Assembly (NCBI RefSeq): GCF_949987515.2
Contig: NC_082698.1
Coordinates: 32,330,070-32,394,069, forward strand
Origin: Delphinus delphis
Taxonomy: Eukaryota; Chordata; Mammalia; Artiodactyla; Delphinidae
DNA: 64,000 nucleotides
Direction: 5' to 3'
Below, one piece after another: positions 25,577 through 38,019 of this stretch; within the stretch, counting starts at the first letter, position 1; every line of letters begins with the position of its first letter. The position numbers were made by a program, and so were the translations under genes. The notes under the pieces are model-generated. The model was not told the origin of the DNA. It saw only the letters and a list, made by a program, of their open reading frames with translations, and searched no databases.

Positions 25577-27607
25577 GAATAATAGCATCAATAGTGAGTC
25601 ATCTGGACAGAGAGGTGGAAGATGATGGAAGAGTAAGATGCGGAGCTCACCTTCCTCCCCAGAGATACATCAGAAATACATCTACACGTGGAACAACTCC
25701 TACAGAACACCTACTGAACGCTGGCAGAAGACCTCAGACCTCCCAAAAGGCAAGAAAACTCCCCACGTACCTGCGTAGGGCAAAAGAAAAAAGAATAAAC
25801 AGAGACAAAAGAATAGGGATAGGACCTGCACCAGTGGGAGGGAGCCGTGAAGGAGGAAAGGTTTCCACACACAAGAAGCCCCTTCGCGGGCGGAGACTGC
25901 AGGTGGCGGAGCTGGGGAGCTTCGGAGCCGCAGAGGAGAGCACAGCAACAGGGGTGCGGAGGGCAAAGCGGAGAGATTCCTGCACAGAGGATCAGTGCCG
26001 ACCGGCACTCACCAGCCCGAGAAGGTGGTCTGCTCACCTGCCGGGGTGGGCGGGGCTGGGAGCTGAGGCTGGGCTTCGGTAGGAGCGCAGGGAGAGGACT
26101 GGCGGCGTGAACACAGCCTGATGGGGTTAGTGCACCACGGCTAGCCGGAAGGGAGTCCGGGAAAAAGTCTGGACCTGCCGAAAGGCAAGAGACTTTTTCT
26201 TCCCTCTTTGTTTCCTGGTGTGCGAGGAGAGGGGATTAAGTGCGCTGCTTAAAGGAGCTCCAGAGACGGGTGCGAGCCACGGCTAACAGTGCGGACCACA
26301 GAGACGGGCATGAGATGCTAAGGCTGCTGCTGCCGCTACCAAGAAGCCTGTGTGCGAGCACAGGTCACTCTCCACACCTCCCTTCCGGGGAGCCTGTGCA
26401 GCCCGCCACTGCCAGGGTCCCGGGATCCAAGGACAACTTCCCCGGGAGAACGCACGGCGCACCTCAGGCTGGTGCAACGTCATGGCGCCCTCTGCCGCCG
26501 CAGGCTCGTCCCGCACTCTGTACCCCTCCCTCCCCCGGGCCTGAGTGAACCAGAGCCCCTGAATCAGCAGCTCCTTTAACCCCGTCCTGTCTGAGCGAAG
26601 AACAGACGCCCTCTGGTGACCTACACGCAGAGGCGGGGCCAAATCCAAAGCTGAATGCTGGGAGCTGTGAGAACAAAGAAAAGAAAGGGAAATCTCTCCC
26701 AGCAGCCTCAGGAGCAGCGGATTAAATCTCCACAATCAACTTGATGTACCCTGCATCTGTGGAATACCTGAATAGACAAAGAATCATCCCAAATTGAGGA
26801 GGTGGACTCTGAGAGCAAGATTTATTATTTTTTCCCCTTTTCCTCTTTTTGTGAGTGTGTATGTGTATGCTTCTGTGTAAGATTTTGTCTGTATAGCTTT
26901 GCTTTCACCATTTGCCCTAGAGTTCTATCCGTCCGTTTTTTTTTACTTAAAAAAATTTTTTTTCTTAATAATTATTTTTTTATTTTAATAACTTTATTTT
27001 ATTTTACCTTACTTTATTTTATTTGCTTTTATCCTCTCTCTCTCTTTCTTTCTTCTTCCTTCCTTCCTTCCCTCCTTCCTTCCTTCCTTCCTTCTCTCCC
27101 TTTTATTCTGAGCCATGTGGATGAAAGGCTCTTGGTGCTCCAGCCAGGAGTCAGTGCTGTGCCTCTGAGGTGGGAGAGCCAAGTTCAGGACACTGGTCCA
27201 CAAGAGACCTCCCAGCTCCACATAATATCAAACGGCAAAAATCTCCCAGAGATCTCCATCTCAACACCAAGACCCAGCTTCACTCAACGACCAGCAAGCT
27301 ACAGTGCTGGACACCCTATGCCAAACAACTAGCAAGACCAGAACACAACCCCACCCATTATCAGAGAGGCTGCCTAAAATCATAAGTCCACAGACACCCC
27401 AAAACACACCAACAGACGTGGACCTGCCCACCAGAAAGACAAGATCCAGCCCCATCCACCAGAACACAGGCACTAGTCCCCTCCACCAGGAAGCCTACAC
27501 AACCCACTGAACCAACCTTAGCCACTGGGGACAACCACCAAAAACAACGGGAACTACGAACCTGCAGCCTGCAAAAAGGAGACCCCAAACACAGTAAGAT
27601 AAGCAAA
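25577..27607 (+). promoter_or_regulatory. L1 5' UTR (internal promoter region)
   Basis: About 2.0 kb ahead of ORF1, GC-rich over 25840-26640, then AT-rich with a (TTCC)n tract (27055-27100). L1 5' UTRs carry the internal Pol II promoter. The first about 36 bases do not look like the expected L1 start, which seems to begin near 25613 (GGAAGATGATGGAAGAG). Confidence 0.75.
27055..27100 (+). repeat. (TTCC)n/CT-rich simple repeat in L1 5' UTR
   Basis: Runs of TTCC and CCTT following CT repeats. Confidence 0.9.
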
Positions 27608-28500
27608 ATGAGAAGATAGAAAAACACACAGCAGATGAAGGAGCAAGATAAAAATCCACCAGCCCTAACAAATGAAGAGGAAATAGGCAGTCTACCTGAA
27701 AAAGAATTCAGAATAATAATAGTGAAGATGATCCAAAATCTTGGAAATAGAATAGAGAAAATGCAAGAAACATTTAACAAGGACCTAGAAGAACTAAAGA
27801 TGAAACAAGCAATGATGAACAACACAATAAATGAAATTAAAAATACTCTAGAAGGGATCAATAGCAGAAAAACTGAGGCAGAAGAACGGATAAGTGACCA
27901 GGAAGATAGAATAGTGGAAATAACTACTGCAGAGCAGAATAAAGAAAAAAGAATGAAAAGAACTGAGGACAGTCTCAGAGACCTCTGGGACAACATTAAA
28001 CGCACCAACATTCGAATTATAGGGGTTCCAGAAGAAGAAGAGAGAAAGAAAGGGACTGAGAAAATATTTGAAGAGATTATAGTTGAAAACTTCCCTAATA
28101 TGGGAAAGGAAATAGTTAATCAAGTCCAGGAAGCACAGAGAGTCCCATACAGGATAAATTCAAGGAGAAATACGCCAAAACACATATTAATCAAACTGTC
28201 AAAAATTAAATACAAAGAAAAAGTATTAAAAGCAGCAAGAGAAAAACAACAAATAACACACAAGGGAATCCCCATAAGGTTAACAGCTGATCTTTCAGCA
28301 GAAATCTGCAAGCCAGAAGGGACTGGCAGGACATGTTTAAAATGATGAAGAAGAAAAACCTACAACCAAGATTACTCTACCCAGCAAGGATCTCATTCAG
28401 ATTTGATGGTGAAATTAAAACCTTTACAGACAAGCAAAAGCTGAGAGAGTTCAGCACCACCAAACCAGCTTTACAACAAATGCTAAAGGATCTTCTCTAG
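27608..28500 (+). pseudogene. L1 ORF1 (RNA-binding protein), broken
   Basis: The expected start ATG at 27608 is followed by TAG as codon 4 (27617-27619), where the family has Gln. The frame is open from the internal Met at 27635 to 28345 (236 residues). It shows the coiled-coil segment (about residues 20-110), the family motif DNIKRTNIRIIGVPEEEE and the C-terminal part up to LTADLSAE. Near 28300 one base is missing, shifting the frame; the remainder continues in the next frame to the usual stop at 28498-28500. The length 893 is one base short of a multiple of three, as a single deletion predicts. ORF1p normally binds L1 RNA as a trimer in cytoplasmic particles. Confidence 0.9.
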
Positions 28501-28558
28501 GCAAGAAACACAAGAGAAGGAAAAGACCTATAATAACAAACCCAAAACAATTAAGAAA

Positions 28559-31500
28559 ATGGGAATAGGAACATACATATCGATAATTACCTTAAATGTA
28601 AATGGATAAATGCTCCCACCAAAAGACACAGACTGGCTGAATGGATACAAAAACAAGATGCATATATATACTGTCTACAAGAGACCCACTTCAGACCTAG
28701 AGACACATACAGACTGAAAGTGAGGGGATGGAAAAAGATATTCCATGCAAATGGAAACCAAAAGAAAGCTAGAGTAGCAATTCTCATATCAGACAAAATA
28801 GACTTTAAAATAAAGACTATTAGAAGAGACAAAGAAGGACACTACATAATGATCAAGGGATCAATCCAAGGAGAAGATATAACAATTGTAAATATTTATG
28901 CACCCAACATAGGAGCACCTCAATACATAAGGCAAATACTAACAGCCATAAAAGGGGAAATCGACAGTAACACATTCATAGTAGGGGACTTTAACAACCC
29001 ACTTTCACCAATGGACATATCATCCAAAATGAAAAGGAATAAGGAAACACAAGCTTTAAATGATACATTAAACAAGATGGACTTAATTGATATTTATAGG
29101 ACATTCCATCCAAAAACAACAGAATACACATTCTTCTCAAGTGCTCATGGAACATTCTCCAGGACAGATCATATCTTGGGTCACAAATCAAGCCTTGGTA
29201 AATTTAAGAAAACTGAAATTGTATCAAGTAACTTTTCCGACCACAACGCTATGAGACTAGATATCAATTACAGGAAAAGATCTGTAAAAAATACAAACAC
29301 ATGGAGGCTAAACAATACACTACTTAATAACAAAGTGATCACTGAAGAAATCAAAGAGGAAATCAAAAAATATCTAGAAACAAATGACAATGGAGACACG
29401 ACGACCCAAAACCTATGGGATGCAACTAAAGCAGTTCTAAGAGGGAAGTTTATAGCAATACAATCCTACATTAAGAAACAGGAAACATCTCGAATAAACA
29501 ACCTAACCTTGCACCTAAAGCAATTAGAGAAAGAAGAACAAAAAAACCCCAAAGTTAGCAGAAGGAACGAAATCATAAAGATCAGATCAGAAAAAAATGA
29601 AAAAGAAATGATAGCAAAGATCAATAAAACTAAAAGCTGGTTATTTGGAAGATAAACAAAATTGATAAACCATTACCCAGACTCATCAAGAAAAAAAGGG
29701 AGAAGACTCAAATCAATAGAATTAGAAATGAAAAAGGAGAAGTAACAACTGACACTGCAGAAATACAAAAGATCATGAGAGCTTACTACAAGCAACTCTA
29801 TGCCAATAAAATGGACAACCTGGAAGAAATGGACAAATTCTTAGAAATGCACAACCTGCCAAGACTGAATCAGGAAGAAACAGAAAATATGAACAGACCA
29901 TACATAGGCACTGAATTTGAAACTGTGATTAAAAATCTTCCAACGGGGCTTCCCTGGTGGCGCAGTGGTTGAGAGTCCGCCTGCCGATGCAGGGGACACG
30001 GGTTCGTGCCCTGGTCTGGGAAGATCCCACATGCCGCGGAGCGGCTGGGCCCGTGAGCCATGGCCGCTGAGCCTGCGCGTCCGGAGCCTGTGCTCCGCAA
30101 CGGGAGAGGCCACAGCAGTGAGAGGCCTGCGTACCGCAAAAAAAAAAAAAAATCTTCCAACAAACAAAAGCCCAGGACCAGATGGCTTCACAGGCGAATT
30201 CTATCAAACATTTAGAGAAGAGCTAATACCTATCCTTCTCAAACTTCCAAAATATAGCAGAGGGAGGACCATTCCCAAACTCATTTTATGAGGCCATCAT
30301 CACCCTGATACCAAAACCAGACAAGGATGTCACAAAGAAAGAAAACTACAGGCCAATATCGCTGATGAACATAGATGCAAAAATCCTCAACAAAATACTA
30401 GCAAACAGAATACAACAACACATTAAAAGGATCATACACCATGATCAAGTGGGGTTTATTCCAGGAATGCAAGGATTCTTCAATATACACAAATCAAACA
30501 ATGTGATACACCATATTAACAAACTGAAGGAGAAAAACCATATGGTCATCTCAATAGATGCAGAGAAAGCTTTCGACAAAATTCAACACCCATTTATGAT
30601 AAAAATGTTCCAGAAAGTAGGCACAGAAGGAACTTTCCTCAACATAATAAAGGCCATATATGACAAATCCACAGCCAACATCATCCTCAATGGTGAAAAA
30701 CTGAAACCATTTCCACTAAGATCAGGAACAAGACAAGGTTGCCCACTCTCACCACTCTTATTCAACATAGTTTTGGAAGTTTTAGCCACAGCAATCAGAG
30801 AAGAAAGGAAAATAAAAGGAATCCAAATCGGAAAAGAAGAAGTAAAGCTGTCACTGTTTGCAGATGACATGATACTTTACATAGAGAATCCTAAAGATGC
30901 TACCAGAAAACTACTAGAGCTAATCAATGAATTTGGTAAAGTAGCAGGATACAAAATTAATGCACAGAAATCTCTGGCATTCCTATACACTAATGATGAA
31001 AAATATGAAAGTGAAATAAAGAAAACACTCCCATTTACCACTGCAACAAAAAGAATAAAATATCTAGGAATAAACCTACCTAAGGAGACAAAAGACCTGT
31101 ATGCAGAAAATTATAAGACACTGATGAAAGAAATTAAAGATGATACAAAGAGATGGAGAGATATACCATGTTCTTGGATTGGAAGAATCAACATAGTGAA
31201 AATGACTATACTACCCAAAGCAATCTACAGATTCAATGCAATCCCTATCAAACTACCACTGGCATTTTTCACAGAATTAGAACAAAAAATTTCACAATTT
31301 GTATAGAAACACCAAAGACCCCGAATAGCCAAAGCAATCTCGAGAATGAAACACGGAGCTGGAGGTATCAGGCTCCCTGACTTCAGACTATACTACAAAG
31401 CTACAGTAATCAAGACAGTATGGTACTGGCACAAAAACAGAAATATAGATCAATGGAACAGGATAGAAAGCCCAGAGATAAACCCATGCACATATGGTCA

Positions 31501-32573
31501 CCTTATCTTTGATAAAGGAGGCAGGAATGTACAGTGTTGAAAGGACAGCCTCTTCAATAAGTGGTGCTGGGAAAACTGGACAGGTACATGTAAAAGTATG
31601 AGATTGGATCACTCTCTAACACCATACACAAAAATAAGCTCAAAATGGATTAAAGGCCTAAATGTAAGGCCAGAAACTATCAAATTCTTAGAGGAAAACA
31701 TAGGCAGAACACTCTATGACATAAATCACAGCAAGATCCTTTTGACCCACCTCCTAGAGAAATGGAAATAAAAATAAACAAATGGGACCTAATGAAACTG
31801 CAAAGCTTTTGCACAGGAAGGAAAAGGAAACCATAAACAAGACCAAAAGACAGCCCTCAGAATGGAAGAAAATACTTGCAAATGAAGCAACTGACAAAGG
31901 ATTAATCTCCAAAATTTACAAGCAGCTCATGCAGCTCAATAACAAAAAAACAAACAACCCAATCCAAAAATGGGCAGAAGATCTAAATAGACATTTCTCC
32001 AAAGAAGATATACAGACTGCCAACAAACACATGAAAGAATGCTCAACATCATTAATCATTAGGGAAATGCAAATCAAAACTACAATGAGATATCATCTCA
32101 CAGTCAGAATGGCCATCATCCAAAAACTCTAGAAACAATAAATGCTGGAGAGGGTGTGGAGAAAAGGGAACACTCTTGCACTGCTGGTGGGAATGTGAAT
32201 TGGTACAGCCACTATGGAGAACAGTATGGAGGTTCCTTAAAAAACTACAAATAGAACTACCATATGACACAGCAATCCCACTACTGGGCATATACCCTGA
32301 GAAAACCATAATTCAAAAAGAGTCATGTATCAAAATGTTCACTGCAGCTCTATTTACAATAGCCAAGAGATGGAAACAACCTAAGTGTCCATCATCGGAT
32401 GAATGGATAAAGAAGATGTGGCACATATATACAATGGAATATTAGCCATAAAAAGAAACGAAATTGAGCTATTTGTAATGAGGTGGATGGACCTAGAGTC
32501 TGTCATACAGAGTGAAGTAAGTCAGAAAAAGAAAGACAAATACTGTATGCTAACAGATATATATGGAATTTAA
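28559..32573 (+). pseudogene. L1 ORF2 (endonuclease-reverse transcriptase), broken
   Basis: Starts at ATG 28559, 58 bases after ORF1. One missing base near 28606 creates an early stop. The endonuclease part is open at 28720-29655 ([15 protein letters not shown] and SDHNAM landmarks). A frameshift occurs near 29650, and a CHR SINE with duplicated target (29945-30161) interrupts the next segment. The RT part is open at 30365-31306 with [33 protein letters not shown] and the FADD catalytic box (30857-30868). A TAG follows at 31303-31305 where Trp is usual, and further stops interrupt the C-terminal part before the end at 32571-32573. The protein would normally nick target DNA and copy L1 RNA. 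Confidence 0.92.
29945..30147 (+). mobile_element. CHR SINE, short type A, inside L1 ORF2
   Basis: Perfect 14-bp TSD aaaaatcttccaac at 29931-29944 and 30148-30161. Removing the SINE and one TSD copy restores ORF2 alignment. The SINE post-dates the L1. Confidence 0.97.
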
Positions 32574-32967
32574 AAAAAAAAAATGTCATGAAGAACCTAG
32601 GGGTAAGACAGGAATAAAGACACAGACCTACTAGAAAATGGACTTGAGGATATGGGGAGGGGGAAGGGTAAGCTGTGACAAAGTGAGAGAGTGGCATGGA
32701 CATACATACACTACCAAACATAAAATAGATAAGTAGTGGGAAGCAGCCGCATAGCACAGGGAGATCAGCTCGGTGCTTTGTGACCACCTAGAGGGGTGGG
32801 ATAGGGAGGGTGGGAGGAAGGGAGACACAAGAGGGAAGAGATATATGGGAACATATGTATGTGTATAACTGATTCACTTTGTTATAAAGTAGAAACTAAC
32901 ACACCATTGTAAAGCAATTATACTCCAATAAAGATGTTAAAAAAATTACAAAAAAAGTCAATCAATG

Positions 32968-33014
32968 AACACACCACTGTAAAACAATTATACTCCAATA
33001 AAGATGTTTAAAAA
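32968..33014 (+). mobile_element. Second, 47-base L1 3' tail at the same site
   Basis: Repeats only the last bases of the L1 3' end plus A tail (AACACACCACTGTAAAACAAT to AAAGATGTTT). It lies between TSD copies at 32953-32967 and 33015-33029. It differs from the adjacent L1 end at two body positions and in the tail. Confidence 0.85.
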
Positions 33015-33029
33015 AAAAGTCAATCAATG

Positions 33030-33820
33030 TAATTCACCACCTTAACAGTCTAAAGAAGAAACAACACATGATCCTATCAACTTATGCATTTAATAATACC
33101 CTAAATCCATTCTTGATTAAAATAAATAAACAGAAAACTAGGAATAGAAGTTCTCTGGCCTAGTTAAGGGCATCTACAAAAATAACCTACAGCCAACATC
33201 ATACTTAAATGTGAAAGACCAAATGTGTTGAAGATTGGAAACAAGGTAAGAATGTCTGCTCTCATCACTCCCCTCAAAATCATAATGAAAATCCTAGCCA
33301 GTACAGTAGGGGAAGAAAAGTAAGTGTTTCAGATTGGAAAGGGAAAAATTAAAATTTTGCTATTTGCAGATAACACTATTGTCTACATAATCAATCCCAT
33401 GGAATCCACAGAAAAGCTCCCAGAGCTAGAACTAAGTTTACCAGGGTTACAGGGTATAAGGAAAACAAAAATCAGTCGTATTTCTATATAGTACTAGCAG
33501 TGAATAATTAGAAACTGAAATTTAAAAAAATGTATTATTTACAATAGCTCCAAAAAATATTAAATATTTAGATATGAATCTAAGAAAACATGAACAGGAT
33601 GTGTATGCTGAAAGCTACAAAACTCTGATAAAGGAAATTAAAAAAGACCAAAATTATAAATAGAGAAATATACTGTGTTCCAGGTATGGAAGATTCAACA
33701 CAGTAAAGATGTTAATTCTCCCCAAGTTAATTAACAAAGATTATTTGTAAATATAGATAAGCTGATTCTAAAATTGATGTAGCAAGGCAAAGGAAGTAGA
33801 ATAGCCAAAACGATTTTGAA
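33030..33820 (+). mobile_element. Older L1 ORF2, right part of a split copy
   Basis: Resumes exactly after the TSD with TAATTCACCACCTTAACAG, as in L1 ORF2. RT-like segments follow (TTTGCTATTTGCAGATAACAC corresponds to the FADD box, here ADN). Many stops; it ends near 33820. Confidence 0.85.
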
Positions 33821-33837
33821 AATTTATCTAGTTGTCA

Positions 33838-33920
33838 TTTTCTGCATTAGAATGTGAGCTCTATGATGTTGCCACTGCATTAGACTGTGAGCTCTGTGTT
33901 CACCATTGTATCCTAGTGCT
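33838..33920 (+). repeat. L2 3'-end-like fragment
   Basis: AGAATGTGAGCTCTATGA and TTCACCATTGTATCCTAGTGC resemble the L2 3' end. The GCATTAGA-TGTGAGCTCT segment occurs twice. Confidence 0.5.
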
Positions 33921-33999
33921 GTGCTTGCACACATTAATGAAAGTCTGCTAATTTGGGGGCTACAGAGAAAAAAAGAACTGCTGTCCTCAAATTAGATGT

Positions 34000-34380
34000 C
34001 TTATCCCTTTATGGCTGCTATAACAACAACAACAACAACAACAAAACATAGATTTGGTGGTTTATAAACAAAAGAAACTTCTTTCTCACAGTTATAGAGG
34101 CTTGGGAAGTTTAAGATCAAGGCACTGGCAGATTCAGTGTCTGCTGAGAGGTGGCTTCCTGGTTCACAGACTGTAGTTTTTTCACTGTGTCCTCACATGG
34201 CAGAAGGCACAAGAGAGCTCTCTGGGCCTCTTTTATAAGGGCACTAATCCCATTCATGAGGTCTCCACACTCATGACCTAAGCACCTGCCAAAGCCTCCA
34301 CCTCCAAATAGTATCACACTGGGGATCAGGTTTCAACATATGAATTTTAGGGGGGACACAAACATTCAGTCTATAACACT
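34000..34380. repeat. Old mammalian interspersed repeat, family not assigned
   Basis: The segment GGTGGTTTATAAACAAAAGAAACTTCTTTCTCACAG through TTTCAACATATGAATTTTAGG is one I recognise as a common old mammalian repeat. I am not certain of its class. It includes an (ACA)n run at 34022-34045. Confidence 0.6.
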
Positions 34381-35914
34381 AGTCTAATGGAAGAGTGCAG
34401 TCTGGGGAGCTATTATTTCTATGAACCTTTCTCCCCATAAGCCATTTCTTCTATAAATCATTCTCTCCTTATACTTTTCACTTTCTACCTTAAATAGTGA
34501 TCTGAATGCTACTTTTAAACTATAAGTGCATTGAGAAGAGGATTTGTATAACTTTCACAGTACCCCGCATATAAGGTATTTAAACACTCAGTAAATTTTT
34601 AATTTTTAAACTAACACAATAAAAATTGGCTGTCTTTATTTTGGCATACAGTCCTACAAGTTTTACCACATGTATAGATTTGTGTAACTACCACCACAGT
34701 CGAGTTAATGAACACTTGGATCACCCCGAAAAAACTCCATCATGTTACCTCTTTGTCGTTACCCCTCCCTCCACTGGTAACCTCTGTAAAGCACTGAAAT
34801 GAGCCTGAAGATGGACTTACAAGCCAGATTCAGTGCCAGAGGAATAAATACTGCTTCCGTCATTTCATGCTCCCTGCTAGTATCAACATCGTAAGCATTT
34901 ATGTTTGCAATGTGATCATCACTGGCTTTACCAGAAAGGCTTTATTCTAGCTCCTTCTTTTCCTGCTATACAGTCTGTGCTCAAATATGCTTGTTGAATG
35001 AACAAGGGAGGATTCAGACAAAGAGAAAATTAGAGGAGGAGAATGACATATATCTCATTCTGGCTAGAATAAACTTCAAAGCACAAGCAGAAAAGAATAG
35101 AGCATTTCATTTCTTGCCCCCAAATCCTTAAACCTCTCTAATATCTATGGAAAAGTTTTAATTTTTTATCCTAGCATTAAAGACTCTTTACGATTTGGAC
35201 CCAAATTATTTTCCCAACATTATTTCCTACTACCCTTTTTACAACTAGGAGAAATACATGTGGCTTTAGCATACCTGCAACCCACTCCCCACTTCGACAG
35301 TGCCTTTGCCCCAATCCTGACTGAAGCAGTAGCCCAAAGTGGCCATATTTGCATCTCATGGTCTTGACCCTCAGTCAGTACTGATTAAATTGGACTGCTG
35401 ATAAAACATGGACAAATTCGTATGTAGGCTGAGACAATCAGATTCCCAGGATTTTTAAACAGAAGACTTAGAGATCAAGTCAAATGACGGTAAATGCTTG
35501 AACTGATAAATCATGTACAGTTGGGACAGCTGTATAGGGCTTTTGCAGGTAGAAACCATGCACTAAACAGCTAAGAGGCAGAATAGAGATGAGAAAAACC
35601 AAGCATCCCCCGAAAGGCAGAGAAACCATTATTCCAGGTACTCTGTAGCCCGGGTATACTTTATTTTCTATCTTCAGAATGTGCACAAGATGCCTACTAC
35701 ATGCCTACAATAAACTCTTCTTCACTTAAGGTAGCTTAAGTTGGCTTCTGTTCCTTAAAACTAATTAACTCTAACGTATTAGCCAAACTGTACTCTTTTT
35801 CACACATTCCCTACTTTCTTGCCTCTATGCTCTGGATAGACACATATATATCTTACCTTTTACAGTAAAAACTAAGTTGGTAACACATACTTAGAACTGT
35901 AATATACCAAATTT
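34380..35914. other. Intron 1 sequence without recognised features
   Basis: Nothing recognised; no exon-like frame with flanking splice sites that I trust. Confidence 0.5.
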
Positions 35915-35926
35915 AAAACATTTCTA

Positions 35927-36026
35927 ATATGGGGATATACATATAGCTGACTCACTTTGTTATACAGCAGCAACTAACACAACAATGTAAAGCAATTATA
36001 CCCCAATAAAGATGTTAAAAAAAACC
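35927..36026 (+). mobile_element. Short L1 3' end insertion
   Basis: About 100 bases of cetartiodactyl L1 3' end (TTATACAGCAGCAACTAACAC to ACCCCAATAAAGATGTT plus A). TSD aaacatttcta at 35916-35926 and 36028-36039. Confidence 0.9.
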
Positions 36027-36035
36027 CAAAACATT

Positions 36036-36115
36036 TCTACTTTTGTGCATCAAATGACACTATTAAGAAAGTATAAAGACAAGCCATAGAATAGGAGAAA
36101 ATACATAATTTGTTT
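36036..36115 (+). mobile_element. Old L1 ORF2 fragment
   Basis: TTTTGTGCATCAAATGACACT to AGGAGAAAATAC matches the C-terminal part of L1 ORF2. Confidence 0.65.
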
Positions 36116-37140
36116 CATTAATTAGAAAAGCAAAAGAAAATATTTTACTTCACAAGTGGAAAAAGTATACTTCAAAACTGTCAATGGCATTAAGGCAATA
36201 CTTACAAAGTTCAACATTTCTTTTACATTATAACATTGTCGGTTACAGATGCTGTATTATGGATTTTACCACAACCTATATAAGTCAGTCCTTTAAATAT
36301 GGACTGTTTTGCAAACACCCTGTTAAAAAGAGTTGTAGGCTTCACCAAAATTGATACAGCTGTGCCTACTCAAAGATGACCAAATTCAAGGGTGACAGAC
36401 CGCCAAGTCACTGACTTTATATAATCCTTCAGAAGAGTACCAGAGGTGAAATCATTTATGCTTGTTTACACTAACCTCAACTATTTACACATTATGTGTG
36501 TCTAAATAATTTGCCTGGGCATGAATCTATTACATCTAGAATATTAGAGTACTTACTATAGTTAACATACAAGTGAACTTGCTTAGTTGGCTTCCTAATG
36601 TATTTCAGCTATGACTCTCCTCCAACGTTCAATTCTTCAGTCCTATCTTACGTTGGCCCAACCGATTTCTCTCCTACAGAAACATCCCTCAGAGAAAGGT
36701 ACCAAAAATACTTTGAGAAATGATACTATTACTCCCAGAGTGATCACTCCAAAGGTTCCAATCATTTGACTATGTAAGTTCTTGCACTTTTTAAAAAGTT
36801 TTTAATCCAATAAATCTTTGTGTTCCTATATATGGCTCCATATATATGGTTCATATATATGGCTCTATGTCTCTTTGCAAAGATAAAAGAGCAAAAAAGA
36901 CGTTTCATATCTGCAGAGAGTTTGCATCTTAGTAGAAAAGACACATACATACAAGTAATTATGAAAGTCTCAATACTTTGTCTTTACCTCACTCAATCCT
37001 CAAAAATGGGTGATGGGTATACTTCCTCCACCCACTTTTATGAAGCAATGTATAGAACTTGTGCATTGGACATACAGACTTGATTTTACCACTTTATTCT
37101 CTCAGGGTTTTCCCTGAAATCGTTTCCCTTCTGCTCCACA
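36116..37140. other. Intron 1 sequence without recognised features
   Basis: AT-rich; includes TATATGG repeats at 36828-36865. No gene recognised. Confidence 0.5.
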
Positions 37141-37675
37141 ACAACTACAAACTACTAGGTATAAAATAAATAAGATACAAGTATGTAGTGTACAGTACAG
37201 GGAATATAGCCAATATTAATAACTTTATTTATTTTTTATAAATTTATTTATTTATCTATCTATTTTTGGCTGCGTTGGGTCCTGGTTGCTGCGTGTGGGC
37301 TTTCTTTAGTTGTGGCGAGAGGGGGCTGCTCTTCCTTGCGGTGTGCGGGCTTCTCATTGCGGTGGCTTCTCTTGTTGCGAAGCACGGGCTCTAGGCGCAC
37401 GGGCTTCAGTAGTTGTCGCACACGGGCTCAGTAGTTGTGGCTCGCGGGCTCTAGAGCTCAGGCTCAGTAGTTGTGGTGCATGGGCTTAGTTACTCCGTGG
37501 CATGTGGGATCTTCCCGGACCAGGGCTCGAACCCGTGTCTCCTGCATTGGCAGGTGGATTCTTAACCACTGCACCACCAGCGAAGCCCTATAGTAACTTT
37601 AAATGGAGTACAATCTATGTTGTACACCTGAAATTAGTATAATACTGTAAATCAACTATACTTGAATTTAGGGGG
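37140..37675 (+). mobile_element. L1 3' end, split by a SINE
   Basis: GTGTACAGTACAGGGAATATAG lies before the SINE, and GTTGTACACCTGAAATTAGTA to AAATCAACTATACTTGAAT after it. Both are cetartiodactyl L1 3' UTR. Confidence 0.75.
37228..37588 (-). mobile_element. CHR SINE, long type B
   Basis: T-rich tail left, head right (GGGCTTCGCTGGTGG on the minus strand). TSD near taaTaacttta / tagTaacttta with a mismatch. Confidence 0.92.
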
Positions 37676-38019
37676 GGAAAAACTGACCTAAGAACTATTC
37701 TAGCTCTTTTCTCCCCTCATCAAATTCCTTACAAAACATGGTAGACATAATTTTTCACATCACTCTCCATTTTCGTATCATCCCACTTCCCTCAGAAACA
37801 AAAATCAGATTCAAAGTTTACCTTCATTAAAGCTTCACAAAAAAGCTACTGGTATAAGCATATGTCACTGAATCTGTTAGCTACCCCTTCTGACAGGGAC
37901 TGAATTTAATGTAGTTTACATGAATAATCTGGATATCACACTTTAATAAAGAGCCTGACAAGTACAGGTAAACTACCACAAATGTATCCAAGCCCCAGTT
38001 TCTCAAGTCCCAAAACATC

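Larger units (their letters stand above)
25577..32952 (+). mobile_element. Younger, nearly full-length L1 (cetacean type)
   Basis: A 7.4-kb insertion with a GC-rich 5' UTR (from about 25613), ORF1 (27608-28500), ORF2 (28559-32573), a 3' UTR with a purine-rich patch near 32640-32670, and the end TACTCCAATAAAGATGTT plus an A tail. The 15-bp TSD aaaagtcaatcaatg lies at 25562-25576 and 32953-32967. The copy is antisense to TBC1D12 and inserted in older L1 ORF2. ORF1 and ORF2 both carry disabling changes, so it should be immobile. Confidence 0.93.

Noticed and set aside
25522..26735. Several frames of 70-186 codons on both strands at 25.5-26.7 kb
   Set aside because: They fall in the GC-rich L1 5' UTR and show no protein family.
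27361..28011. 216-codon minus-strand frame
   Set aside because: It is the complement of L1 5' UTR and ORF1; hydrophobic composition from antisense A-rich sequence.
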